Source: an uncultured Solimonas sp. (GTDB taxonomy: Bacteria > Pseudomonadota > Gammaproteobacteria > Nevskiales > Nevskiaceae). Taken from it: a stretch of DNA of 35,619 nucleotides. The stretch covers positions 1 to 35,619 of the forward strand of contig CAMLDZ010000020.1 in the NCBI GenBank assembly GCA_946478985.1. The letters run 5' to 3'. The notes below the pieces were generated by a model. The model was not told the origin of the DNA, searched no databases, and was given only the letters and a program-made list of their open reading frames with translations. This document shows, one piece after another, positions 9,481 through 19,379 of this stretch (position 1 is its first letter; every line of letters begins with the position of its first letter). The translations under genes were made by a program, and so were the position numbers.

Positions 9481-10998
9481 TTAGGTCGTGGTGTTGACGC
9501 CGACGTTGGCGATGGCCGCGGCGGCATTGCTGCCTTCCGTGCGTCCGTACGAATCGCTCATGCGCACGATGTCGTCCTCACCCAGGTAGCAGCCGGTCTG
9601 CACCTCGATCAGCTCCAGCGGCACCTTGCCGGGATTCTCCAGGCGATGCGTGTTGCCGAGCGGGATGTAGGTCGAGCGGTCCTCGGAGACGATGAAGGTC
9701 TTGTCGCCGCAGGTGACCTTGGCGGTGCCCTTGACCACCACCCAGTGCTCGGCGCGGTGGAAGTGCATCTGCAGGCTCAGCTTCTCGCCCGGCTTGACCA
9801 TGATGCGCTTGACCTGGAAACGGTCGGACAGCGCGATGCTCTCGTAGAAGCCCCAGGGCCGGTAGACGCGGCGATGCGCCTCGGCCTCGACGCGCTTCTT
9901 CTTCTTGAGCTTCTGCACCACCTTCTTGACATCCTGCACGCGGTCCTTGGGCGCGACCAGGATCGCGTCGTCGGTCTCGACCACGACGTGATCGTCGACG
10001 CCGACCAGCGCCACCAGGCGGCCGCTGGAATGCACGAGATTGTTGTGGGAGTCCTCCAGCAGCACGTCGCCGCGAATGCGATTGTTGTCGGCGTCGTTGG
10101 CCGGCAGCCGCTCCAGGAAGTTCCACGAGCCGACGTCATCCCAGCCGGCGTCGAGCGGCACCAGCGCCAGCTGGTCGGTCTTTTCCATCACCGCGTAGTC
10201 GATCGACTCGTTGCGGCAGCCCTTCCAGGCTTTGGCATCGAGCGCGATCGCGCCGCTCTCGCGCTTGCCCTTGTGCAGCGCCTCCTGCGCGCGCACATAG
10301 GTCTCCGGCTCCAGCCGGCGCAGTTCGGCAAGAAAGCGGCCCGAGCGGAACAGGAACATGCCGCCGTTCCAGTAGTGGTCGCCCTGCTCAATGAACTGCT
10401 GCGCGCGATCCAGCGAGGGCTTCTCGACGAAGCACTCGACCTCCTGCGCGGACGTGGTGCCGAGCCGCGAGCCCGGCTTGACCTTCAGATAGCCGTAGCC
10501 GGTTTCCGGGCGCGTCGGCTTGATGCCGAAAGTGACGATGTAGCCCTGGTTGGCCGCCTCGACCGCGGACTTCACCGCTTCTGCAAACGCCTGCGGATCG
10601 GCGATCGCATGGTCGGCCGCCATCACGAAGGCGATCGCGTCCGGACCGAACTCCTCGTTGATGAAATGAGCGGCGACCGCAGCGGCCGGGGCAGTATTGC
10701 GGCCGTCCGGTTCGAGCAGCAGCGCGGCGTCGCGGATGCCGGCGGTGCGCAGCTGCTCGGCGATCACGAAGCGGTGCTGCGCCGAGCCGATCACCACCGG
10801 CCCGACCGTCTCCTCGATCTTGTCGCTGCGCAGCACCGTGTCCTGGAACAGGCTGGCGGCGCCCAGCAGCGACAGGAACTGCTTGGGATGCTGCTCGCGC
10901 GACAGCGGCCACAGCCGCGTGCCGCTGCCACCGGCCAGCAATACCGGCACGACGACGCGGGCCTGGGTCATCGGGAAAAGTCGCGGCGGGGTCTGCAT
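9481..10998 (-). CDS. algA: Mannose-1-phosphate guanylyltransferase / mannose-6-phosphate isomerase AlgA
   Basis: AlgA is bifunctional: a C-terminal cupin isomerase makes mannose 6-phosphate from fructose 6-phosphate, and the N-terminal nucleotidyltransferase makes GDP-mannose. The 505-residue protein has the signature [15 protein letters not shown] and PKQF near the N-terminus and FVEKP in the middle. The C-terminal type II isomerase cupin includes [17 protein letters not shown] 10998 is preferred because a strong GAGGTGA ribosome site lies about 7 nt upstream; the internal ATG at 10971 has none. It is the first gene of this alginate operon, whereas it is last in Pseudomonas. Its leader carries a sigma-54-type promoter. 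Confidence 0.95.
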   Translation of the reverse strand: MQTPPRLFPMTQARVVVPVLLAGGSGTRLWPLSREQHPKQFLSLLGAASLFQDTVLRSDKIEETVGPVVIGSAQHRFVIAEQLRTAGIRDAALLLEPDGRNTAPAAAVAAHFINEEFGPDAIAFVMAADHAIADPQAFAEAVKSAVEAANQGYIVTFGIKPTRPETGYGYLKVKPGSRLGTTSAQEVECFVEKPSLDRAQQFIEQGDHYWNGGMFLFRSGRFLAELRRLEPETYVRAQEALHKGKRESGAIALDAKAWKGCRNESIDYAVMEKTDQLALVPLDAGWDDVGSWNFLERLPANDADNNRIRGDVLLEDSHNNLVHSSGRLVALVGVDDHVVVETDDAILVAPKDRVQDVKKVVQKLKKKKRVEAEAHRRVYRPWGFYESIALSDRFQVKRIMVKPGEKLSLQMHFHRAEHWVVVKGTAKVTCGDKTFIVSEDRSTYIPLGNTHRLENPGKVPLELIEVQTGCYLGEDDIVRMSDSYGRTEGSNAAAAIANVGVNTTT

Positions 10999-11036
10999 GA
11001 AGTCACCTCATCCTTGAGCATGGTGTTCGGGGCCTG

Positions 11037-11060
11037 GCGCCGGGCTGCGCGCCGGGCTGC
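11037..11060 (-). repeat. Perfect tandem 12-bp repeat in the algA leader
   Basis: GCGCCGGGCTGC occurs twice back to back on the plus strand between the predicted transcription start and the algA start codon. It would lie within the 5' untranslated RNA. Its function is unknown; it could be a slippage-prone site or a structured leader element. Confidence 0.6.
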
Positions 11061-11120
11061 GGTGTTGATCGCTGACGAGCTTTTCGCCCCTCAGCCGCCG
11101 CGGCCTTGTGATCAGAAAGG

Positions 11121-11135
11121 GCAACGCATGTGCCA
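11121..11135 (-). promoter_or_regulatory. Sigma-54 (-24/-12) promoter facing the alginate operon
   Basis: Read on the minus strand, the site is TGGCAC-A-TGCG-TTGC. It matches the sigma-54 consensus TGGCACG-N4-TTGC at every fixed position except the seventh, with exact spacing. Transcription would start near 11109, leaving a leader of about 110 nt before algA. No other gene lies between. Activator-type sites upstream (11223-11518) and an IHF-like site at 11144-11156 complete the usual sigma-54 arrangement. Confidence 0.8.
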
Positions 11136-11143
11136 CCGGCCAC

Positions 11144-11156
11144 TATCCTTTTGATA
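11144..11156 (-). promoter_or_regulatory. Candidate IHF binding site
   Basis: On the minus strand TATCAA-AAGG-ATA matches the IHF consensus WATCAA-N4-TTR with one mismatch. It is preceded on its 5' side by an A/T-only tract (about 11154-11165), the usual context of strong IHF sites and an AT-rich island in GC-rich DNA. It lies between the -24 element and the upstream activator-type sites, where DNA bending by IHF is expected. Confidence 0.55.
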
Positions 11157-11222
11157 TTTAATATTTTCTCTTGGAAGCCGCGGGCCACGGCAGCGGCCGG
11201 GAGCAGATCGGACGGCAAAAGC

Positions 11223-11240
11223 TGTCGCCATTGCGCGACA
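11223..11240. promoter_or_regulatory. GlrR-type upstream activator site 1 (TGTC-N10-GACA)
   Basis: This is an exact TGTC-GCCATTGCGC-GACA dyad, centred about 122 bp upstream of the predicted alginate transcription start. The same motif is the reported binding site of enterobacterial GlrR upstream of glmY. A GlrR-like regulator is encoded divergently at 13477-14817. Confidence 0.7.
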
Positions 11241-11290
11241 GCCGGCGTGAGGAGCGAGCGCAAACCTGCGCCGCAGCACAAATCGGCATC

Positions 11291-11308
11291 TGTCGCTGTT
11301 CGGCGACA
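11291..11308. promoter_or_regulatory. GlrR-type upstream activator site 2 (TGTC-N10-GACA)
   Basis: This is an exact TGTC-GCTGTTCGGC-GACA dyad. It starts 68 bp from site 1 and is centred about 190 bp upstream of the predicted alginate start. It repeats the site 1 motif exactly at the eight conserved bases. Confidence 0.7.
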
Positions 11309-11382
11309 GCAGCCGCAGCGGCGGCGCGGCGCGCTGCTTCGTGCCTGCACCCGAGGTGGCCAGCGCAGGCGTTCCGCCTGAT

Positions 11383-11398
11383 GTATTTGCACAAATAC
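11383..11398. promoter_or_regulatory. AT-rich palindrome, possible operator
   Basis: GTATTTG-CA-CAAATAC is a perfect 7-bp inverted repeat with a 2-bp centre, in an otherwise GC-rich region between activator sites 2 and 3. Its symmetry and base composition suggest a binding site for a dimeric regulator, identity unknown. Confidence 0.4.
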
Positions 11399-11500
11399 GA
11401 CGCGTTATGACGATCAGCCGGCGATGAACACCTACAAATCAGTTGTTGCGCCGCACCATCAGCGACACCGCGATGCGGTGGCGTGCTCCGCAAGCCGCAG

Positions 11501-11518
11501 TGTCGCCAGCTGCAGACA
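11501..11518. promoter_or_regulatory. GlrR-type upstream activator site 3 (TGTC-N10-GACA)
   Basis: This is an exact TGTC-GCCAGCTGCA-GACA dyad, 210 bp from site 2 (close to 20 helical turns). It lies about 150 bp upstream of the likely glrK start, so it could serve the alginate promoter at a distance, autoregulation of glrK, or both. Confidence 0.65.
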
Positions 11519-11591
11519 GTCCGCCGGGCGATTTCAGTGCACGGAAAACACTGAAGAAATATTCATGTGAAGTTCAGCGCGGATGGGTGCA

Positions 11592-11635
11592 AATCGCGCG
11601 TTAACTCGCGATTCGTTCGGGCTTTTCGCGAATCG
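11592..11635 (+). promoter_or_regulatory. Two overlapping, mutually exclusive hairpins before glrK
   Basis: AATCGCG (11592-11598) can pair with CGCGATT (11607-11613). CGATTCG (11609-11615) can instead pair with CGAATCG (11629-11635). The two stems share bases and cannot form together. If the kinase starts at 11651 this is leader RNA or a protein-binding region; if it starts at GTG 11567 it is coding. There is no U-tract typical of a terminator. Confidence 0.35.
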
Positions 11636-11650
11636 TCCAAGCAGGCGGCC

Positions 11651-13138
11651 GTGCACATTCGAATACCCAAAACCATGACAGGGCTGGTCGCAGCGGGCTG
11701 CATCCTCGCAGCGCTGCCGTTGCTGGCCGCCTTGCTGCTCGCCGAGCTGGCCCTGGAGCGGGTCACGCAGCAGACCGAGGCCCTGATCGACGACGGCGTC
11801 GCCGTCGCCCAGTCCGGCAACGAACTCAATGACGAACTGCAAAATCTCGAACGCGGTATCCGCCAGTACCAGGCCTTGCAGGACCCTGCACTGCTGCCGC
11901 TGGCCGAGCGGCGCTTCGACATCGCCGGCGACATCCTGCGCAAGATCGAGAGCCGCAAGCTGGACACCGAGACCGCCGAAAACGCCGCGCAGATCCGCCG
12001 CGGTCTGGCCGAGGCCCGCCAGAACTGGCAGTCCGGCACCGCCAACCCCGGGGCGATGCAAAGCGCCTCCAGCGGCGTCAATTCGCTGCAACCGCTGGCC
12101 GAGTCGATCGTCGCCAGTTCGCGCGGTCGTATCGATCAGCGCCTCGATGCCCTGCGCAGCGCCACCGTCCACGCGCGCCGCGAGATGCTGCTGTCGGCCC
12201 TCACGCTGATCCCGTTCGCGGCGCTGCTGGCGTATGTGTTCTCGATCGTCGTCACCCGGCCCTTGCGCGACCTCTACCGCACCATCGCCGCGCTCGGCCA
12301 CGGCCGCTACGCACACCCGGTGAAGATCGAGTTTCCGCGCGAGATGCGCCGGCTGGGCGAGCAACTCGACTGGCTGCGCCGCCGTCTGGCGCAGCTGGAG
12401 GCCGACAAGGACCAGTTCCTGCGCCAGGTCAGCCACGAGCTGAAGACGCCGCTGGCGAGCCTGCGCGAAGGCGCCGACCTGTTGCGCGACGGCACGCTCG
12501 GCGAGCTGACGCAGCGCCAGCGCGAAGTCGCCGGCATCCTCGCCGAGTCGACGGTGGAGCTGGAGTCGCTGATCTCCAATCTGCTCGCCTATGCCGAGTG
12601 GCGCTCGGAGCGCAAGCACGGCGAGCGCGCCTGGTTCGAGCCGCGGCCGATGGTCGAAGAGCTGCTGACGCTGCATACCCTGCCGATGGCCAAGCGGCGG
12701 CTGCGCGTCGACCTGCAACTGCCGCCGATGTCGCTGTACGGCCAGCGCTCGCAGCTGCGCCTGGCGCTCGACAATCTGCTGACCAATGCGATCAAGCACG
12801 CGCCGCCGGGCTCGACGATCGAGATCGCGGCGAGTGCGCCGGACCACCAATGCCAGCTGAGCGTGCGCGACCACGGACGCGGAGTGAGTAATGAAGACAA
12901 GGACAGCATCTTTGAACCGTTCGTGCGTGGCACCGAAGTCGAGGAGCAAGGCATCCGCGGCACCGGCGTCGGGCTGTCGATCGTCAAGGAAGTGGCGCTG
13001 GCTCACGGTGGCACGGTGGTGGTCGAGGACGCCGAGCCCGGCGCGCGCTTCCGCCTGGCCTGGCCCTGCCCTCGCCCTCAGCACTTTGTTGCTGACGGCC
13101 TGCGCCAGCACTCAGGCCTTCACGCTGTTGCGCAGTGA
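11651..13138 (+). CDS. glrK: Sensor histidine kinase, GlrK/QseE type
   Basis: This inner-membrane kinase should phosphorylate the GlrR-like regulator encoded downstream. Two membrane spans flank a periplasmic helical domain (first span VAAGCILAALPLLAALLL; second near MLLSALTLIPFAALLAYVF). A HAMP segment, the phospho-acceptor helix RQVSHELKTPLASLREG and a HATPase domain (DNLLTNAIKHAPPG, then GTGVGLSIVKE) follow. The H-box and the nearby LGELTQRQREVAGIL segment closely resemble E. coli GlrK, as does the three-gene order kinase-lipoprotein-regulator. GTG 11651 gives 495 residues, near the family length of about 475. GTG 11567 (28 residues more) and ATG 11675 are alternatives, and none has a strong ribosome site. 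It is divergent from the alginate operon. Confidence 0.88.
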   Translation: MHIRIPKTMTGLVAAGCILAALPLLAALLLAELALERVTQQTEALIDDGVAVAQSGNELNDELQNLERGIRQYQALQDPALLPLAERRFDIAGDILRKIESRKLDTETAENAAQIRRGLAEARQNWQSGTANPGAMQSASSGVNSLQPLAESIVASSRGRIDQRLDALRSATVHARREMLLSALTLIPFAALLAYVFSIVVTRPLRDLYRTIAALGHGRYAHPVKIEFPREMRRLGEQLDWLRRRLAQLEADKDQFLRQVSHELKTPLASLREGADLLRDGTLGELTQRQREVAGILAESTVELESLISNLLAYAEWRSERKHGERAWFEPRPMVEELLTLHTLPMAKRRLRVDLQLPPMSLYGQRSQLRLALDNLLTNAIKHAPPGSTIEIAASAPDHQCQLSVRDHGRGVSNEDKDSIFEPFVRGTEVEEQGIRGTGVGLSIVKEVALAHGGTVVVEDAEPGARFRLAWPCPRPQHFVADGLRQHSGLHAVAQ

Positions 13139-13476
13139 TGCGCAAAGCTCGGTCGAATATCTGGCCACAGCCATGACCGCCACGCCCGAACGACGCGAAA
13201 CGATGTGGCGCAACGCGCGCCGTGACAAGCATTCCGCCGACGCCGACTTCCGCCGCGCGCTGATGCAGAGCGTGCCCGGGCACAGCGGCCACGATCCGGA
13301 CAAGGCTCGCAAGCGCCTGCAGGCCTACGCGCAGGGCTCGGCATCGAGCGAGAACGCGGCCCTGGCACGCCTGCGCGTCGCCGAACTCAAGACCGAGGCG
13401 CAATGCAACGCCGGCGCCGAGGCGCTGCAACAGCGGCTGGACAAGATCGTCGAGATCGAAAGGACACTGGACAACG

Positions 13477-14817
<1,341 letters not shown>

Positions 14818-14827
14818 CGCGCGCCGC

Positions 14828-15982
14828 TCAGACGATGGCGTGCGGCACGAAGCAGCTGCTGTTCTGCGTGATCAGCGTGCGGTCCTCGCGGATGCCGATG
14901 CCGGCGGCGCGGTCGCCGACCACCCAGCTGCCGATCAGCGGATAGCGGCCGCCGAAGGCCGTCAGCGGATGGAAAGCCTGGTCGATCGTCGGGCCACCGT
15001 CGTACGGGCCGGCCGAGTGCAGCGCCTGCCCGTCGGCGGTACGGATCGAGATGTTGGCGCCTTCGCGCGAGAAGTACGGCTTGCGCACCCAGCCGGCCGC
15101 CAGCGCCTGCGCGCTCGACACCTGCGCCGGCAGCAGGTTGGGATGACCGCGATGCCGCTCCCACAGCAGGGGCAGCACGCCCTTGTTGCTGAGAATCGCC
15201 TTCCACGGCGGCTCGATCAGCTGCACGCCGGACCCCGGCAGCGCGGCGCCGAAGGACTCCGCGAACATCGCCTCCAGCGGATAGAGCTTGAACAGGCTGC
15301 CGATCACCTGATCGCCGAGATCGGTGAAGCGGCCGTCGGCGGACAGGCCGATGTCCTCGATGGCGATCACCGCGTGCGCAAGGCCGGCCTGTTCGGCGCA
15401 GTCGCGCAGATACGCAATCGTCGCCTGATCCTCGGCGTGGCCGTGCACCGCCGAGAAATACAGCGGCTGCGCAAGGCCGGGCCCGAGCTGCGCCAGCCGC
15501 TCGACCAGTTGCTCCTGCAGCGAGTTGAACTGATCGGCGTGCGCCGGCAGCGCGCCGAGGCTGATCTGCTGCTCCAGCCATAACCACTGGAAGAACGCCG
15601 ACTCGTACAGCGAAGTCGGCGTGTCGTAGTTGAACTCGTAGAGCTTGGCCGGCCCCTGGCCCGAATACGCCAGGTCGATGCGCCCGTAGAGATGGCGGCG
15701 CTCCTGCCGCCAGCTGTCGCGGATCCACTCCCAGTAAGGCTGCGGAATCGCCAGCTGCGCCAGCAGACGTTCGCTGTCGACCACCTCGTCGACCAGCGCC
15801 ATCGCCATCTGATGCAGGGCCTCGGTCGGCGCCTCGATGTCGTTCTCGATCTGCTGCAGCGAGAACGCGTAATACGCCGACTCGTCCCAGTAGGCCTGGC
15901 CGCCGATGGTATGAAAATCGAAGCCGTATTCCTCGGCCTGCCGGCGCCACTGCGGGCGCTCGGCGATCGCCATCCGTCGCAT
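14828..15982 (-). CDS. ygiC: Glutathionylspermidine-synthase-like ATP-grasp protein (YgiC/YjfC)
   Basis: The 384-residue protein resembles E. coli YgiC along most of its length: ERPQWRRQAEEYGFDFHT at the start, NYDTPTSLYESAFFQW in the first third, GSLFKLYPLEAMF in the middle, and FSREGANISI and GIGIREDRTLITQNSS near the end. The family has the C-terminal synthetase domain of glutathionylspermidine synthase, an ATP-grasp ligase joining a carboxylate to an amine. The true substrate of YgiC-type proteins is not established, and the amidase domain of the bifunctional enzyme is absent. ATG 15982 gives the YgiC-like N-terminus. The gene starts 5 nt after the DUF1190 lipoprotein gene and ends 10 nt from glrR in a convergent arrangement. 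Confidence 0.9.
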   Translation of the reverse strand: MRRMAIAERPQWRRQAEEYGFDFHTIGGQAYWDESAYYAFSLQQIENDIEAPTEALHQMAMALVDEVVDSERLLAQLAIPQPYWEWIRDSWRQERRHLYGRIDLAYSGQGPAKLYEFNYDTPTSLYESAFFQWLWLEQQISLGALPAHADQFNSLQEQLVERLAQLGPGLAQPLYFSAVHGHAEDQATIAYLRDCAEQAGLAHAVIAIEDIGLSADGRFTDLGDQVIGSLFKLYPLEAMFAESFGAALPGSGVQLIEPPWKAILSNKGVLPLLWERHRGHPNLLPAQVSSAQALAAGWVRKPYFSREGANISIRTADGQALHSAGPYDGGPTIDQAFHPLTAFGGRYPLIGSWVVGDRAAGIGIREDRTLITQNSSCFVPHAIV

Positions 15983-15987
15983 GCGGT

Positions 15988-16569
15988 TCAGCTGCCGGCG
16001 CCGCTGGCCATGCTCTGCCCGAAACCGGCGCGGGCCTGTGTCACCACCCTGCCCTGCGCGGGCGGCGGCGGCAGACCCTGGCCGGGTGGCGTGCCGGGCC
16101 GCTGCGCCGGATTGCTGCCGCCCGACCAGTACTGGCCGTTGCCGCTCTTGACCGGCTGCCCGGCGTCGCCGGAATACGCCGGACGCGAGAAGCCGGTGTT
16201 GAACGCCCGGCCCATCAGCATGCCCATCATGAACGGCATGAAGCTGGAATGGCCGCTGGCGGTCTTTTCCTCGGTGCAGGCCGCCTCGCCGTGCTGGGTC
16301 GCGCACTCCTGCTGGGTGGCGTAGCGCGGCGCGCTGGCGGCGTGCTCGGCGCTGGCCGTTTCGAACGCAGCCTGGCAGTCCCGGGCATTGTGTTCGCCCG
16401 AGGCCGTGCAGTCCTCGGCGTTGCGGAACAGGCGTTCCTCGCCCGCCACGCCCAGGTTGGCATTGTGCTGCGTGCCGCTGTTGCAGGCGGCCAGCACCAG
16501 GGGGCTGAGCCCCATCAGCAGCAGACGCGCGGTGCGCGTTCTCTTCATGGTCTTCTTCATCTTCTTCAT
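15988..16569 (-). CDS. DUF1190 lipoprotein (YgiB/YjfM-like)
   Basis: This is a 193-residue predicted lipoprotein: very basic N-terminus, hydrophobic core and lipobox LVLAAC. Several cysteine-containing segments follow (AEDCTASG, ARDCQAAF, TQQECATQHG, EAACTEE), typical of DUF1190/YgiB proteins. Then comes a Met/Phe-rich stretch (FMPFMMGMLMG) and a Gly/Pro/Gln-rich tail. The partner genes are as in E. coli yjfL-yjfM-yjfC: a DUF350 protein upstream with a 1-nt stop/start overlap (TGATG), and a YgiC-like ligase downstream. The function is unknown. Three start codons lie within the first 8 codons; the first is used. Confidence 0.82.
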   Translation of the reverse strand: MKKMKKTMKRTRTARLLLMGLSPLVLAACNSGTQHNANLGVAGEERLFRNAEDCTASGEHNARDCQAAFETASAEHAASAPRYATQQECATQHGEAACTEEKTASGHSSFMPFMMGMLMGRAFNTGFSRPAYSGDAGQPVKSGNGQYWSGGSNPAQRPGTPPGQGLPPPPAQGRVVTQARAGFGQSMASGAGS

Positions 16570-16979
16570 CAGTAGCTCATCGCCGCCGCATTGAGGAGGC
16601 CCACGCCGACCGCCAGCGCGGCGGTGAACAGCGCCGGCGCCAGCTCGCCGCGCGTGATGCGCTCCGACAGGCCGCGCACCGTCAGCGCCGCAACCAGGTA
16701 GGCCAGCACCTGCACGATCAGCGCCACCGCGCCCCAGATCGCGCAGTCGGCCAGATTGATCGAGTTGCTGACCGCCGCATGCAGCGGCAGGCAGAAGCCG
16801 AGGATCGCGCCAGAGAAGGCCAGCGCCGCCGCCACATTGTTCTCTTTGATCAAGGCGAATTCGTGATGCGCCGTGATGCGGACATAGATCAGCACGAACA
16901 GCAGCAGCAGGCCGAGACTGAGCCCGAGGTAGGCGAGAAACGCCGGAATGCCGGCGAAGGACAGCGTGGGCAGCATCAT
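16569..16979 (-). CDS. DUF350 membrane protein (YjfL-like)
   Basis: The 136-residue protein is almost wholly hydrophobic, with four predicted membrane helices: near residues 10-32, 48-70, 78-100 and 112-132. It carries the ITAHHEFALIKENNVAAALA segment, typical of DUF350/YjfL (the charged TxxxE...LIKEGNxAAA region). It opens the trio with the DUF1190 lipoprotein and the YgiC-like ligase and overlaps the next gene by 1 nt. The function is unknown; context suggests a membrane partner of the same pathway. The start is ATG 16979 or the adjacent ATG 16976. Only 66 nt separate it from the end of dmpR on the same strand, and no clear promoter is visible there. Confidence 0.85.
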   Translation of the reverse strand: MMLPTLSFAGIPAFLAYLGLSLGLLLLFVLIYVRITAHHEFALIKENNVAAALAFSGAILGFCLPLHAAVSNSINLADCAIWGAVALIVQVLAYLVAALTVRGLSERITRGELAPALFTAALAVGVGLLNAAAMSY

Positions 16980-17045
16980 GATGAAGGCCGGACGGAACGA
17001 TGGAGCCGCACAGTGTAGCCGCCGGACGCTCCGAGCACCTTGCGA

Positions 17046-18824
<1,779 letters not shown>

Positions 18825-18916
18825 CGTCTTCTCGCTCCTGCGGCCTCGCGGCGCTTACGCATTTGCTGAAAGTCGCGACGCCGTCGCAGCGCAGCATTTC
18901 ATCTGCCGATGAATGC

Positions 18917-18940
18917 TTGCAACGCTGCAATGCAGCAATC
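18917..18940. promoter_or_regulatory. Candidate DmpR upstream activator site
   Basis: Overlapping dyads lie here: TTGCA-ACGC-TGCAA (18917-18930) and GCTGCA-A-TGCAGC (18924-18936). They sit about 125-147 bp upstream of the predicted phenol-operon start, close to the distance known for DmpR/XylR activator sites. The sequence is not the classical XylR/DmpR consensus, so assignment rests on symmetry and position. Confidence 0.45.
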
Positions 18941-18986
18941 AGTGCTCGCTCCGCGCCTCGGCGTAACCGCGCAAACGCAAGCCGCA

Positions 18987-19000
18987 CCTGCATTTGCAGG
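18987..19000. promoter_or_regulatory. Palindrome CCTGCA-TT-TGCAGG near the phenol promoter
   Basis: A perfect 6-bp inverted repeat with a 2-bp centre lies about 38 bp upstream of the -24 element. It may be a second regulator site or bear on the divergent dmpR promoter. It is too close to the promoter for a typical activator site. Confidence 0.3.
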
Positions 19001-19037
19001 CGCTGTGCAGGTTCTCTCCGGCATCACGCTGAGGCGC

Positions 19038-19052
19038 TGGCACGGACGGTGC
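19038..19052 (+). promoter_or_regulatory. Sigma-54 (-24/-12) promoter of the phenol operon
   Basis: TGGCACG-GACG-GTGC matches TGGCACG-N4-TTGC except for one base in the -12 element, with exact spacing. It is followed by T, as expected. Transcription would begin near 19064, about 46 nt before the dmpK ATG. The divergent DmpR-type activator supports the assignment. Confidence 0.8.
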
Positions 19053-19109
19053 TCCTGTAGCCCCACAGAGTCGCCCAGCGACCGCCCAGCCCAGAGCGAG
19101 GAGAACAGC

Positions 19110-19361
19110 ATGACGATCGAGCCAGAGACGCCGGATGCGCAGCGCTATGTGCGCCTGCTGCGCCAGCGTGCCGACGGTTTCGTCGAGTTCGTGTTCTCGA
19201 TCGACGATCCCTCACTCGGCGTCGAGCTGATCCTGCCGCGCGAGGCTTATCTGCAGTTCTGCCGCCACAACGCCGTGCGCTTCATCAGCGATGCGCAGGC
19301 CAGCCTGCTCGATGCCGAGGCGCAGAAATGGCGCTATGGCATTCCCGGCATCTACCAGTAA
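19110..19361 (+). CDS. dmpK: Phenol hydroxylase assembly subunit DmpK
   Basis: DmpK-type proteins are small subunits not needed for catalysis in vitro but required to assemble or load iron into the hydroxylase in vivo. The 83-residue product contains the family features FVEFVFSIDDPSLGVELILP and a C-terminal WRYGIPG. ATG 19110 has a GAGGAGAA ribosome site; an in-frame upstream ATG at 18909 would read through the promoter region and is rejected. It is the first gene of the operon, 18 nt before dmpL. Confidence 0.92.
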   Translation: MTIEPETPDAQRYVRLLRQRADGFVEFVFSIDDPSLGVELILPREAYLQFCRHNAVRFISDAQASLLDAEAQKWRYGIPGIYQ

Positions 19362-19379
19362 CTCACTGAGGCAAGCCCC

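Noticed and set aside
9465..9527. Longer N-terminus for AlgC
   Set aside because: It overlaps algA and is low-complexity, and ATG 9464 has its own ribosome site.
11551..11574. GAACTT (minus strand, 11574-11569) as a sigma-E/AlgU type -35 element for the alginate operon
   Set aside because: The -10 region at the right distance is poor (TCAGT at 15 nt) and the site is about 560 bp from algA. The sigma-54 site is much better.
11534..13111. Long open frame antisense to the kinase gene
   Set aside because: The composition is Arg/Gln/Ala/Leu-rich without domains, typical of antisense shadows in high-GC DNA; the kinase frame has clear motifs.
16980..17045. Promoter or terminator between dmpR and the DUF350 gene
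   Set aside because: No convincing -35/-10, sigma-54 site or hairpin with U-tract was found in the 66 nt.
18909..19109. In-frame upstream extension of dmpK
   Set aside because: It would read through the sigma-54 promoter; ATG 19110 has a strong ribosome site and gives the family length.
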